Assembly: GCF_005080685.1 (NCBI RefSeq) | Contig: NZ_CP039371.1 | Location: 1,178,001 to 1,242,000 of the forward strand | Direction: 5' to 3' | Source of the DNA: Pseudomonas putida | GTDB taxonomy: Bacteria; Pseudomonadota; Gammaproteobacteria; Pseudomonadales; Pseudomonadaceae | Length of the DNA stretch: 64,000 nucleotides | Shown: one piece after another, positions 30,020 to 36,658 of the stretch | Layout: every line of letters starts with the position of its first letter | How positions within the stretch are numbered: position 1 is the first letter of the stretch | Translations under genes and position numbers: made by a program | The notes under the pieces: model-generated | The model's database searches: none | Told to the model about the DNA's origin: nothing | Seen by the model: only the letters and a program-made list of their open reading frames with translations

Positions 30020-30634
30020 ATGAGCAAGATCGCAATCATCGGTGCCACCGGCCGCGCTGGCAGCCAGTTGCTGGAGGAGGCCCTGCGCCGAGGCCACAGT
30101 GTCGTGGCCATCGCCCGTGATCCTTCGCCGCTGCAAGGCCGTGCAGGGGTGACCGTGCAGGCGCTGGATGCCAAGGACAGCGCGGCACTTGAGCAGGCGG
30201 TCACGGGCGTCGATGCAGTGCTGAGCGCGGTGCATTTCTCGACCGTGCAAGCCCAGGCCATCATCGAGCCGGTCAAGCGAGCCGGGGTCAAGCGGCTGCT
30301 GGTGGTGGGGGGCGCAGGTAGCCTGCTGCTGCCTTCCGGACAGCGGGTGATCGACAGCCCCGACTTTCCTGAAGCCTACAAGGCCGAAGCCAGTGCCGGC
30401 GGGCGTTTTCTCGAGGTGCTGCGCCAGGAGCAGACGCTGGACTGGACCTTTCTGTCGCCGTCGGCGGAGTTCGTCGAAGGCGAGCGCCGCGGGCACTATA
30501 CGCTGGGCAAGGACCACCTGCTGATCGGGGCCGATGGCAAAAGCTGGATCACCTTTGCCGATTTCGCCATCGCCATGCTCGATGAGCTGGAAAAGCCAAA
30601 GCATTCGCGCCAGCGTTTCACGGTCGGTTACTGA
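30020..30634 (+). CDS. NAD(P)H-binding oxidoreductase (NmrA/BLVRB-like)
   Basis: A 204-aa protein of the atypical short-chain dehydrogenase group. The ATG at 30020 is chosen over a GTG 9 nt earlier because ACGGAG lies at the right distance. The Rossmann motif GATGRAGSQLLEEALRRGH is at 7-25; AVLSAVHF and LLVVGGAGSLLLPSG follow. No YxxxK motif is present, as usual for the NmrA/YwnB type. Divergent from the LysR gene. Substrate unknown. Confidence 0.85.
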   Translation: MSKIAIIGATGRAGSQLLEEALRRGHSVVAIARDPSPLQGRAGVTVQALDAKDSAALEQAVTGVDAVLSAVHFSTVQAQAIIEPVKRAGVKRLLVVGGAGSLLLPSGQRVIDSPDFPEAYKAEASAGGRFLEVLRQEQTLDWTFLSPSAEFVEGERRGHYTLGKDHLLIGADGKSWITFADFAIAMLDELEKPKHSRQRFTVGY

Positions 30635-30643
30635 GCCTGGCGT

Positions 30644-31564
30644 TCAATTAGCACTGGCGCGCAACCGCGCCACATCGCGGATCGGCGGCGCACCATACAG
30701 CCGGCTGTATTCCCGGCTGAACTGCGAAGGGCTTTCATAGCCTACGCGGTACGCCGCCACCGCCGCCTCCAGCCCATCGTTGAGCATCAACCGCCGGGCC
30801 TCCTGCAGGCGCAGTTGCTTCTGATACTGCAACGGGCTCATGGAGGTCACTGCCTTGAAACGGTGGTGCAGGGTAGACATGCTGAGATTGACCTCGCGGG
30901 CCAGGTCCTCGATGCGCAGGGGGTGCTGGAAATTCTGGTTGAGCCAGGTGATGGCCTGGCTGACGCGGTGGGTCTGGCTATTGGCCAAAGCGATTTCGTA
31001 CAGCCGATAACCCTGCGACCCACGCAGCAGACGGTAGAGGATTTCCCGACGGATCAGCGGCGCGAGCATGGCGATGTCGCGTGGCGAGTCCAGCAGGCGG
31101 ATCAGCCGCAACAGCGCGTCGAGCAACTGCGGGTCGGTTCGCTCCACATACAAGCCTCGTCCGGACGGCAGGTTCGGCACCAGCATCGGTCCGCTTTCGG
31201 CAATCAGCCGGCTGATCTCGGCCGCGTCCAGGTCCAGGCGCAGACCCAGGCTGGGGTTTTCCGGGCTGGCGTCGAGCTTCACGCCGCTGAGCGGCAAGGT
31301 GACCGAGACCACCATATAGTGCAGCGGGTCGTAGGCATATTGCTCGTCGCCGAGGAACAGGCTCTTGCTGCCTTGCGCCAGAATGCACAGGGCCGGCTGG
31401 GCCAAGGTCGGTACCGAGCGGACGTTCTCGGTATACCGCACCAAATACAGGTCGTCGATGGCCGATGCCGGGCCGTGGGGCTCGCCGGCGTGACGACGGA
31501 TGAGCTCGGCCAGTTCCTGACGTTGCGCTTCCAGGGTCGGTTCGATGGACGGGGCGGTGGTCAT
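30644..31564 (-). CDS. AraC-family regulator with AraC_N (PF06719) domain
   Basis: A 306-aa regulator, start at 31564. The N-terminal sensory domain has the pattern QPALCILAQGSKSLFLGDEQYAYDPLHYMVVSVTLPLSG typical of the YqhC/AraC_N group. The C-terminal AraC DNA-binding domain (about 205-300) has LAREVNLSMSTLHHRFKAVTSMSPLQYQKQLRLQEARRLM and VGYESPSQFSREYSRLYG. A 19-bp perfect inverted repeat lies upstream, between it and the divergent monooxygenase-like gene. Members often control aldehyde- or redox-related genes; the target here is inferred. Confidence 0.9.
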   Translation of the reverse strand: MTTAPSIEPTLEAQRQELAELIRRHAGEPHGPASAIDDLYLVRYTENVRSVPTLAQPALCILAQGSKSLFLGDEQYAYDPLHYMVVSVTLPLSGVKLDASPENPSLGLRLDLDAAEISRLIAESGPMLVPNLPSGRGLYVERTDPQLLDALLRLIRLLDSPRDIAMLAPLIRREILYRLLRGSQGYRLYEIALANSQTHRVSQAITWLNQNFQHPLRIEDLAREVNLSMSTLHHRFKAVTSMSPLQYQKQLRLQEARRLMLNDGLEAAVAAYRVGYESPSQFSREYSRLYGAPPIRDVARLRASAN

Positions 31565-31650
31565 GATGGCGTTCCTGGCTTTCTTGCAGCGGTGTGCTGG
31601 TCGACGCAGCATAAGTTTGGACACTGCCGGGCGCTAGTCGAAACCTGCCT

Positions 31651-31694
31651 GCCGATTGCCTGATCCTGCTGTGTCGCAGGATCAGGCAATCGGC
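31651..31694. promoter_or_regulatory. 19-bp perfect inverted repeat between araC-type gene and ABM gene
   Basis: gccgattgcctgatcctgc (31651-31669), loop tgtgtc, gcaggatcaggcaatcggc (31676-31694). It lies 87 nt upstream of the regulator ATG and 89 nt upstream of the divergent ATG. It is unlike the REP family in this window, and is a candidate operator for the AraC-type regulator. Confidence 0.65.
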
Positions 31695-31783
31695 GAGCAG
31701 TATTGGCCTAACGCACCGCGCGCGTGGCGCCCTAATCTTGGCAGCCTGCTGTTTACGTCCGCCCGCTTCAAGGAGATCGTGCA

Positions 31784-32077
31784 ATGACCCTACGACAACC
31801 GGTCACTCATCTGGCTTTCATCCGTGCCAGCAGCGGTCGCTCGGCCGAGCTCGGTGCACGCCTGCGCGACTTGCTCGAACCTTCGTTGCGCACCCCTGGC
31901 TGCCTGAGTTTCACCGTGCAACGCTCGCAGGCCGATGATGACCTGTGGTTGCTCAGCGGCAGCTGGCGCGACCATCAGGCGATGAGCGGCTATTTCGCAT
32001 CGCCCACGCTCGATGTGTTCGGTGAACTGGTGCAGGCGCAGGTATTGCGCAGTCTTGACCTGCACACCTTCGATTGA
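31784..32077 (+). CDS. Antibiotic-biosynthesis-monooxygenase (ABM)-like protein
   Basis: A 97-aa ferredoxin-like-fold protein of the ABM superfamily: FIRASSGRSAELGARLRDLLEPSLRTPGCLSFTVQRSQADDDLWLLSGSWRDHQAMSGYF. Members include small cofactor-free monooxygenases and quinol-modifying enzymes such as YgiN. It is divergent from the AraC-type gene, which probably controls it. Substrate unknown. Confidence 0.8.
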   Translation: MTLRQPVTHLAFIRASSGRSAELGARLRDLLEPSLRTPGCLSFTVQRSQADDDLWLLSGSWRDHQAMSGYFASPTLDVFGELVQAQVLRSLDLHTFD

Positions 32078-32143
32078 CGCATGGGGCTGGAACAGGCAAA
32101 TGCAGTAAGATGCCGCCCTTCGATCAATCAAGCGGAAAGCAAC

Positions 32144-32377
32144 ATGGCACGTAGAGAATTCCCGCGCTTCGAAGCGGTTTCGGCGATGGTCCCGGTGGAA
32201 GGTGGTGGCTACAACGCCGCCATTGCGGTCAAGGCCCTGGGCATGGGCGGCGCACCGCGCTTTCACAAGGTGCTCGAAGACCAGGTGTTCAACAGTGCCA
32301 TGGCGGCCGACGCGGCCGCCTGCACCGAGCTCGAACGCCTGCAGGGCGTTGACGAGGAAGGTCAGCTGATCTGGTGA
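32144..32377 (+). CDS. Small hypothetical protein
   Basis: A 77-aa soluble protein, MARREFPRFEAVSAMVPVEG, start at 32144 with GCGGAAAG about 9 nt upstream. It is Ala-rich and probably alpha/beta; no membrane segment or known motif. It follows the ABM gene by 66 nt and converges with the flavin reductase. Function not recognised. Confidence 0.6.
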   Translation: MARREFPRFEAVSAMVPVEGGGYNAAIAVKALGMGGAPRFHKVLEDQVFNSAMAADAAACTELERLQGVDEEGQLIW

Positions 32378-32390
32378 TCGGCGCTGCGCG

Positions 32391-32996
32391 TCACACGTGT
32401 GGGCGCCTCATCTTGAACACATTGCCCAGCTCGAAATAGTCCGCCGGACCACCGCCACGCAAGATCGGCTCGGCGGCTGCGGTGTCGTAGATACCGTCCT
32501 TGAGCAGGTGTTCGGCAATGTGTACAGCCACGACTTCGCCGAGGATCAACCAACTCGGGACCAGCTCCTGATCGGCACGTTTGAGTTGCACGATCTGGCT
32601 CACCTTGCATTCGAAGGCCACCGGGGTTTCTCCCACGCGCGGGACCTTGACGATGCTCGAGGGGGTGGCTGTCAGGCCGCTCAGTTCGAATTCGTTCACA
32701 TCCGCTGCAACGGCTGCACAGCTCTGGTTCATCTGCTCGGCCAAGGGGCGGGTGGCCAGGTTCCAGACGAACTCACCGGTCTGTTCGATGTTGTTCAGGC
32801 TGTCTTTGCGCCCGACGCTGCAGAAACCGATGATCGGTGGGATGTAGTTGAAGGCGTTGAAGAAACTGTACGGCGCCAGGTTCAACTGGCCGTCGCGGTC
32901 TTGGGAGGAAATCCAGCCGATCGGACGCGGGCCGACGATGGCGTTGAATGGATCATGGGGCAGGCCGTGGCCTTTGGCGGGTTCGTAGTAGTACAT
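32391..32996 (-). CDS. Flavin reductase-like domain protein
   Basis: A 201-aa protein of the flavin reductase/HpaC-like superfamily (split-barrel FMN binder): MYYYEPAKGHGLPHDPFNAIVGPRPIGWISSQDRDGQLNLAPYSFFNAFNYIPPIIGF. The segment IGWISSQDRDGQLNLAPYSFFN holds the flavin-contact residues. It may supply reduced flavin to a monooxygenase or act alone. No partner oxygenase is adjacent. Confidence 0.87.
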   Translation of the reverse strand: MYYYEPAKGHGLPHDPFNAIVGPRPIGWISSQDRDGQLNLAPYSFFNAFNYIPPIIGFCSVGRKDSLNNIEQTGEFVWNLATRPLAEQMNQSCAAVAADVNEFELSGLTATPSSIVKVPRVGETPVAFECKVSQIVQLKRADQELVPSWLILGEVVAVHIAEHLLKDGIYDTAAAEPILRGGGPADYFELGNVFKMRRPHV

Positions 32997-33074
32997 CTGC
33001 GTTGGGCTGACAGGCCCACCTCTTGGGGACGAGGCGTCTAGTGTGCCAAGCCCGAGGCCGCCTGGGAATGATCA

Positions 33075-33093
33075 AGCCCGGACTGGCCGGGCT
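33075..33093 (-). terminator. Hairpin after the repeat-peptide gene
   Basis: agcccgg-actgg-ccgggct stem, 19 nt past the repeat-peptide stop. The following minus-strand sequence (TGATC) has few T residues, so it is a weak terminator or just a hairpin. Confidence 0.4.
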
Positions 33094-33111
33094 GGGAACG
33101 CGCATCAGTGA

Positions 33112-33399
33112 TCAGCTGATGCGGTGCGCTTGGGTGCGGTCGAAGCCGTCTTCAGCGAAGCGTTGTGCGCCGGTGCGGTCGAAGCCGTCTTCAGCGAAAC
33201 GTTGTGCGCCGGTGCGGTCGAAGCCGTCTTCAGCGAAGCGTTGTGCGCCGGTGCGGTCGAAGCCATCTTCAGCATAAGTGGCCGACTGGCTTTGAACGGC
33301 AGAGAAGCTGTGGGCGTTAGTACGGTCGAAACCATCTTCGGCGAAGGCGCCAGCAGCGAAGACCGAGAGAGCCAGGGTGAGGATCAGTTTGTTTTTCAT
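33112..33399 (-). CDS. Secreted tandem-repeat peptide (AEDGFDRT repeats)
   Basis: A 95-aa precursor. Signal peptide MKNKLILTLALSVFAAGAFA with cleavage predicted after residue 20. The mature part has five copies of AEDGFDRT/EDGFDRT. Three are identical consecutive 13-residue units (AEDGFDRTGAQRF, residues 43-81), and variants precede and follow. The mature chain is very hydrophilic and acidic-basic alternating, with no Cys. I have seen small Pseudomonas proteins with EDGFDRTG-type repeats annotated only as hypothetical. Role unknown. GC-poor DNA lies upstream. Confidence 0.8.
   Translation of the reverse strand: MKNKLILTLALSVFAAGAFAEDGFDRTNAHSFSAVQSQSATYAEDGFDRTGAQRFAEDGFDRTGAQRFAEDGFDRTGAQRFAEDGFDRTQAHRIS
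33121..33273 (-). repeat. In-frame 39-bp tandem repeats
   Basis: Three identical 39-bp units (33157-33273) plus a fourth partial, diverged copy to 33121, encoding the 13-aa repeat. Near-identity at the DNA level points to recent expansion or gene conversion. Confidence 0.9.
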
Positions 33400-33750
33400 G
33401 GTTGTTGCTCCTTTGGGGTGCGATGGGTTGTTCGTTTCTATGGGTTTAATCCTACGCCGAATAATTTGATTAAAAAGCGCAAAAAATAGCGCTTAAGAAT
33501 CGATTTAATCGATGTGTGTCTCCGTGATTGTGCCCCAGCTGTTGCGATGGCTGTGGGACAAGGAAGCGGCGTCCACGGCGGGTGCGGCGCTTCATCCAGT
33601 CATCTCAGGGTGCCGGATGAGAATTAATGGCGAGTTAAGAACGAAAAATGCCTTAGAAGTATCTGGTAAACACTTTTTTCATCTATTGCCCACCGATTTT
33701 TCAGGCTTGGCTCAGCACCCTCGCCGCACTCAACCCTGGAGCGGCAAACG
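33400..33750. other. AT-rich intergenic region between divergent genes
   Basis: No credible gene. 33440-33515 is AT-rich and holds hairpins aagcgc-aaaaaata-gcgctt (33475-33494) and atcgat-tta-atcgat (33499-33513). A lower-GC tract at 33610-33680 precedes the DUF347 gene. Promoters of both divergent genes should be here. Confidence 0.4.
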
Positions 33751-34503
33751 ATGAACAAACTTCCGCAAATCACGCTGGCCTTCTGGGTCATGAAGATCTG
33801 CGCCACCACCCTTGGCGAAACGGCCGGTGACCTGCTGTCGATGACGTTGAATGTCGGCTACGCGGTAAGCTCGATGCTGTTGATCGGCGTGTTCCTGCTG
33901 ACCTTGCTCGGCCAGCTGTACTCACGGCGCTACCACCCCATGCTGTACTGGTTGGTGATCCTCTCCACTAGCACCGCGGGCACCACCATGTCGGATTTCA
34001 TGGACCGCACCTTGGGCCTGGGCTATGCCGCCGGCTCGGCGCTCCTGATCGGCATCCTGCTGCTCACGTTCCTCGCTTGGCGCCTTAGCGGCAACCCGCT
34101 CGATGTCACTCGCATCAGCAACCGCAAGGGCGAGATCTTCTATTGGGTGGCGATCCTGTTCTCCAACACCCTGGGCACTGCGCTGGGTGACTACCTGGCG
34201 GATGACTCGGGCCTGGGCTTTGCCGGAGGTGCGTTGCTGATCGGCAGTGCCATCGCCCTGGTCGTCGTGGCCCGCTACTGGACGCGGATTTCCGGCGTGG
34301 TGCTGTTCTGGGTGGCCTTCGTGCTCACCCGTCCATTCGGCGCCACCCTGGGTGACTTCCTGACCAAGCCTCATGAGAAGGGGGGGCTGGATTTCGGTAC
34401 CGTTGGCTCGTCTGCGGTGTTGGGTGGGGTACTGCTGGTGCTGGTGCTGATGGCGAGTTGGTACCAGCGGCGTGAACCGCGCCAGGCGTTGGAGATGTCT
34501 TGA
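33751..34503 (+). CDS. DUF347-repeat integral membrane protein
   Basis: A 250-aa inner-membrane protein with four internal repeats, each of about two TM helices and a shared K/T-T-x-G-E/D motif (KICATTLGETAGDLLSM; STAGTTMSDFMDRTLGLGYA; NTLGTALGDYLADDSGLGFA; RPFGATLGDFLTKP). This is the DUF347 (COG4705) pattern. Conserved polar T, G and D residues inside the membrane suggest a transport function; substrate unknown. The start at 33751 is the first in-frame ATG. It is followed by the inverted-repeat/IS region. Confidence 0.85.
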   Translation: MNKLPQITLAFWVMKICATTLGETAGDLLSMTLNVGYAVSSMLLIGVFLLTLLGQLYSRRYHPMLYWLVILSTSTAGTTMSDFMDRTLGLGYAAGSALLIGILLLTFLAWRLSGNPLDVTRISNRKGEIFYWVAILFSNTLGTALGDYLADDSGLGFAGGALLIGSAIALVVVARYWTRISGVVLFWVAFVLTRPFGATLGDFLTKPHEKGGLDFGTVGSSAVLGGVLLVLVLMASWYQRREPRQALEMS

Positions 34504-34546
34504 GTTGGGGCTGGGGCCTTGGTATTGGGTGGCGGATCCGAGGGAT

Positions 34547-34624
34547 GTAGTGGCGCTACTGGCCCCTTCCGCCTTTACGGCGGGCAACTTGTTTCTTGGA
34601 AAAAGTTGCTCAAAACCGCTTGCT
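34547..34624. repeat. Left arm of a multi-hairpin inverted repeat, outer part
   Basis: Matches the reverse complement of 36437-36514. It contains hairpins gtagtggcgctac, ccgcc-tttac-ggcgg (34569-34583) and caactt...aagttg (34585-34608). The arm is cut at 34624 by the IS and resumes at 35931. Confidence 0.85.
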
Positions 34625-35930
34625 GGTATGACTCACCCACATGGGTTACAAATCAGTTCACGCACATAGGTAACAGTTTTTAACTGGCAGGGTCGGTTTT
34701 TCGAGGATCTGACCATGCCTTGGCGAGAGCTGAAACCTATGGACATGAAAACGCTTTTCATCGCGGATTACCTGCAGGGTCCGCCTAGCTTCAGCGCCCT
34801 CTGCGAGGCCTACGAGATCAGTCGAAAGACCGGATACAAATGGGTCGAGCGGTACGAGAAAGAGGGCCCGGCGGGCCTGGAGGAGCGCAATCGTCGCCGG
34901 CTGACACAAGACTGGGTTGTACCCGTCGCCGTTCGCGAGGCCATCATCGAGCTGCGTGGTCAAGGCCAGACGGAGCCTGGACCCAAGAAGATCCAGGCAG
35001 CATTGCAGGCGCGTTTTCCCGACCAGGCGCCTCCCTCCAAGACCACGATCTACAACATCCTCAAGAAGGCCGAGCTGATCAAACCGCGACGCCTGCGTCA
35101 GCGTGTAGCGGTCTATCCCAAGCCATTGGAGAAAGCGGAGTCGCCCAATCAGCTATTCACTGCGGACTACAAAGGCCAGTTTCTGACAGGAGCAGGGGTC
35201 TGGTGCTATCCGTTGACGATCATGGATCACGCCAGTCGCTTCTTGCTTGCGTGCCACAGCATGGCCAACACGAACTTCCTGGAGACACAGGCTGTGTTCG
35301 CTGAGGTCTTTCGCGAAAACGGGCTACCTGAACGTATCCGAACCGATAACGGCGTGCCGTTTGCGAGTAAAGGACGCGCAGGCCTCTCCCAGCTGTCCAT
35401 TTGGTGGCTGCGCCTGGGCATTATTCCTGAACGTATTGCGCCTGGCAGGCCGGAGCAAAATGGTCGGCACGAGCGTATGCACCGGACACTCAAAAGTACG
35501 CTTCCATCCCCGCCTGCAGTGGCTTGGGAGGCTCAACAGCGGCACTTCGACCGCTTTCGGCAACACTACAATTACGAGCGATTGCACGAAGCGCTGAAGC
35601 AGAAAACGCCGGCGTCCTGTTATCAGCCTTCGCCACGCCCGTTTCCGGAGCAACTACCCGAAATGACTTACCCCAGTCATATCGAGAGCCTGCAAGCTGA
35701 TTGTAGTGGCATCGTCAACCGCCGGGGTTTGAGGATCTATGTAGGTTATGTGCTCAAGCACCAGACCATTGGGCTGGAGCGGGTCGGGGATGGGGTGTGG
35801 GATGTTATTTTCGGCCCAATCATTCTCGGCAGGGTCGATGAGCGAGAAGCCGATGATGGTTATGTAAGACTTCAGGTGTTGTCACCTATGTGAACGAACT
35901 TTTGTGTAACCCATGAGGGTGACCCGTACA
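34625..35930 (+). mobile_element. Complete IS481-family insertion sequence (about 1.3 kb)
   Basis: The 1306-bp element has imperfect terminal inverted repeats 34625-34650 and 35905-35930 (21 of 26 identical, shared core CATGGGTTACA) and is flanked by the direct repeat TGCT (34621-34624 and 35931-35934). It carries one transposase gene. The interrupted sequence is recovered by comparison with the other arm of the surrounding inverted repeat, which fixes both boundaries. Confidence 0.85.
34715..35893 (+). CDS. IS481-family transposase
   Basis: A 392-aa DDE transposase. The N-terminal HTH is SFSALCEAYEISRKTGYKWVERYEKEGPAGLEER. The integrase core has acidic residues in TADYKGQF, RTDNGVPF and GRHERMHRTLK (D, D, E). 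IS481 features such as WWLRLGIIPERIAPGRPEQNGRHERMHRTL are clear. The frame is intact and full length, so the copy may be active. Its GC is lower than the surrounding genes. Confidence 0.95.
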   Translation: MPWRELKPMDMKTLFIADYLQGPPSFSALCEAYEISRKTGYKWVERYEKEGPAGLEERNRRRLTQDWVVPVAVREAIIELRGQGQTEPGPKKIQAALQARFPDQAPPSKTTIYNILKKAELIKPRRLRQRVAVYPKPLEKAESPNQLFTADYKGQFLTGAGVWCYPLTIMDHASRFLLACHSMANTNFLETQAVFAEVFRENGLPERIRTDNGVPFASKGRAGLSQLSIWWLRLGIIPERIAPGRPEQNGRHERMHRTLKSTLPSPPAVAWEAQQRHFDRFRQHYNYERLHEALKQKTPASCYQPSPRPFPEQLPEMTYPSHIESLQADCSGIVNRRGLRIYVGYVLKHQTIGLERVGDGVWDVIFGPIILGRVDEREADDGYVRLQVLSPM

Positions 35931-36103
35931 TGCTCCCACATACGGCCCCTACGCTGCGCTTCGGGGTTCCCTCGCTTCGGCGGCTTGCGGGCCCGCGCGG
36001 CCTACGACTTGCTGCGCAAGTCTACATCTCGCGCCTCCGGCTACGCCGGAGGGTGCTGCGCACCTGGCCCTCCAGCCGCCTACGCTCGGCCTCCTGAGGT
36101 CGC
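35931..36103. repeat. Left arm of the inverted repeat, inner part
   Basis: Reverse-complement match to 36267-36436 (roughly 80-85% by eye), with hairpins gacttgc-tgc-gcaagtc (36006-36022) and cctccgg-ctacg-ccggagg (36034-36052). No coding potential; short ORFs here are artefacts of the repeats. Confidence 0.85.
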
Positions 36104-36266
36104 GGGTAGATCAAGATCAACAGCAAGATCAAGAGCAGATCAAAAGCTAGAGCAACGGCAGGCGAATCGCTGCGCTCTCGCGGTTCACCTATCGCTTTGT
36201 GTTGCAGCGACTAGCGCCGTCTGTCTATCGAAGATAACGCCAGTGCAGGCGCCGCCCCTAACTTTG
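36104..36266. other. Spacer between the inverted-repeat arms
   Basis: Unique 163 bp. It begins with degenerate agatcaa repeats (36105-36145), then a mixed sequence with no ORF of note. Nothing recognised. Confidence 0.4.
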
Positions 36267-36514
36267 CGACGTCAGGAGGCCGAGCGTAGGCGCCTGTAGG
36301 GCCAGGTGCGCAGCACCCTTCGGCGTAGCCGAAGGCGCGAGATGTAGACTTGCGGAGCAAGTCGTAGGCCGCGCGGGCCCGGAAGGCGCCGTAGCGAGGG
36401 GACCCGTAGCGCAGCGGAGGGCCGGATGCAGGAGCAAGCGGTTTTGCGTCCCTTTTTCCAAGAAAAAAGGGACCCGCCGTAAAGGCGGAAGGGGCCAGTA
36501 GCGCCGCTACACAC
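36267..36514. repeat. Right arm of the multi-hairpin inverted repeat
   Basis: Uninterrupted copy, in inverse orientation to the left arm. Hairpins: ccttcgg-cgtag-ccgaagg (36317-36335), gtccctttttccaag...gggac (36448-36473), ccgcc-gtaaa-ggcgg (36474-36488). Several stems differ from the left copy by paired changes that keep base pairing. Confidence 0.85.
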
Positions 36515-36538
36515 AATGGATCAGCTCACGATCTAAAT

Positions 36539-36574
36539 GCCAAGCCAAGCCAAGCCAAGCCAAGCCAAGCCAAG
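36539..36574. repeat. Pentanucleotide microsatellite (CCAAG)n
   Basis: At least six perfect copies of the 5-bp unit caagc in the gap between the inverted repeat and the transporter terminator. No promoter element is seen beside it. Confidence 0.9.
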
Positions 36575-36602
36575 CCAACTCCCCCGACAATCCATGAACC
36601 AC

Positions 36603-36639
36603 AAAAAAAGGGGCGCCGAATTTACCGGACGCCCCTTTC
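36603..36639 (-). terminator. Terminator of the alpha-ketoglutarate transporter gene
   Basis: Minus strand GGGGCGTCCGG...CCGGCGCCCC-type stem (aaggggcgccg / cggacgcccctt on the plus strand) with a run of 7 T on the minus strand. It follows the transporter stop by about 20 nt. Confidence 0.85.
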
Positions 36640-36658
36640 GACTGCGGTTACAACACGA

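Noticed and set aside
33121..33273. CRISPR-like array
   Set aside because: Units are contiguous, without spacers, and in frame with a signal-peptide protein; no cas genes.
33512..33754. 80-codon frame upstream of the DUF347 gene
   Set aside because: Overlaps the DUF347 start, no RBS, no signal or domain; DNA is promoter-like.
35913..36516. Several 60-130 codon frames in the inverted repeat
   Set aside because: They mirror each other on both strands, lie in hairpin-forming repeats and have no RBS; typical spurious genes of repeats.
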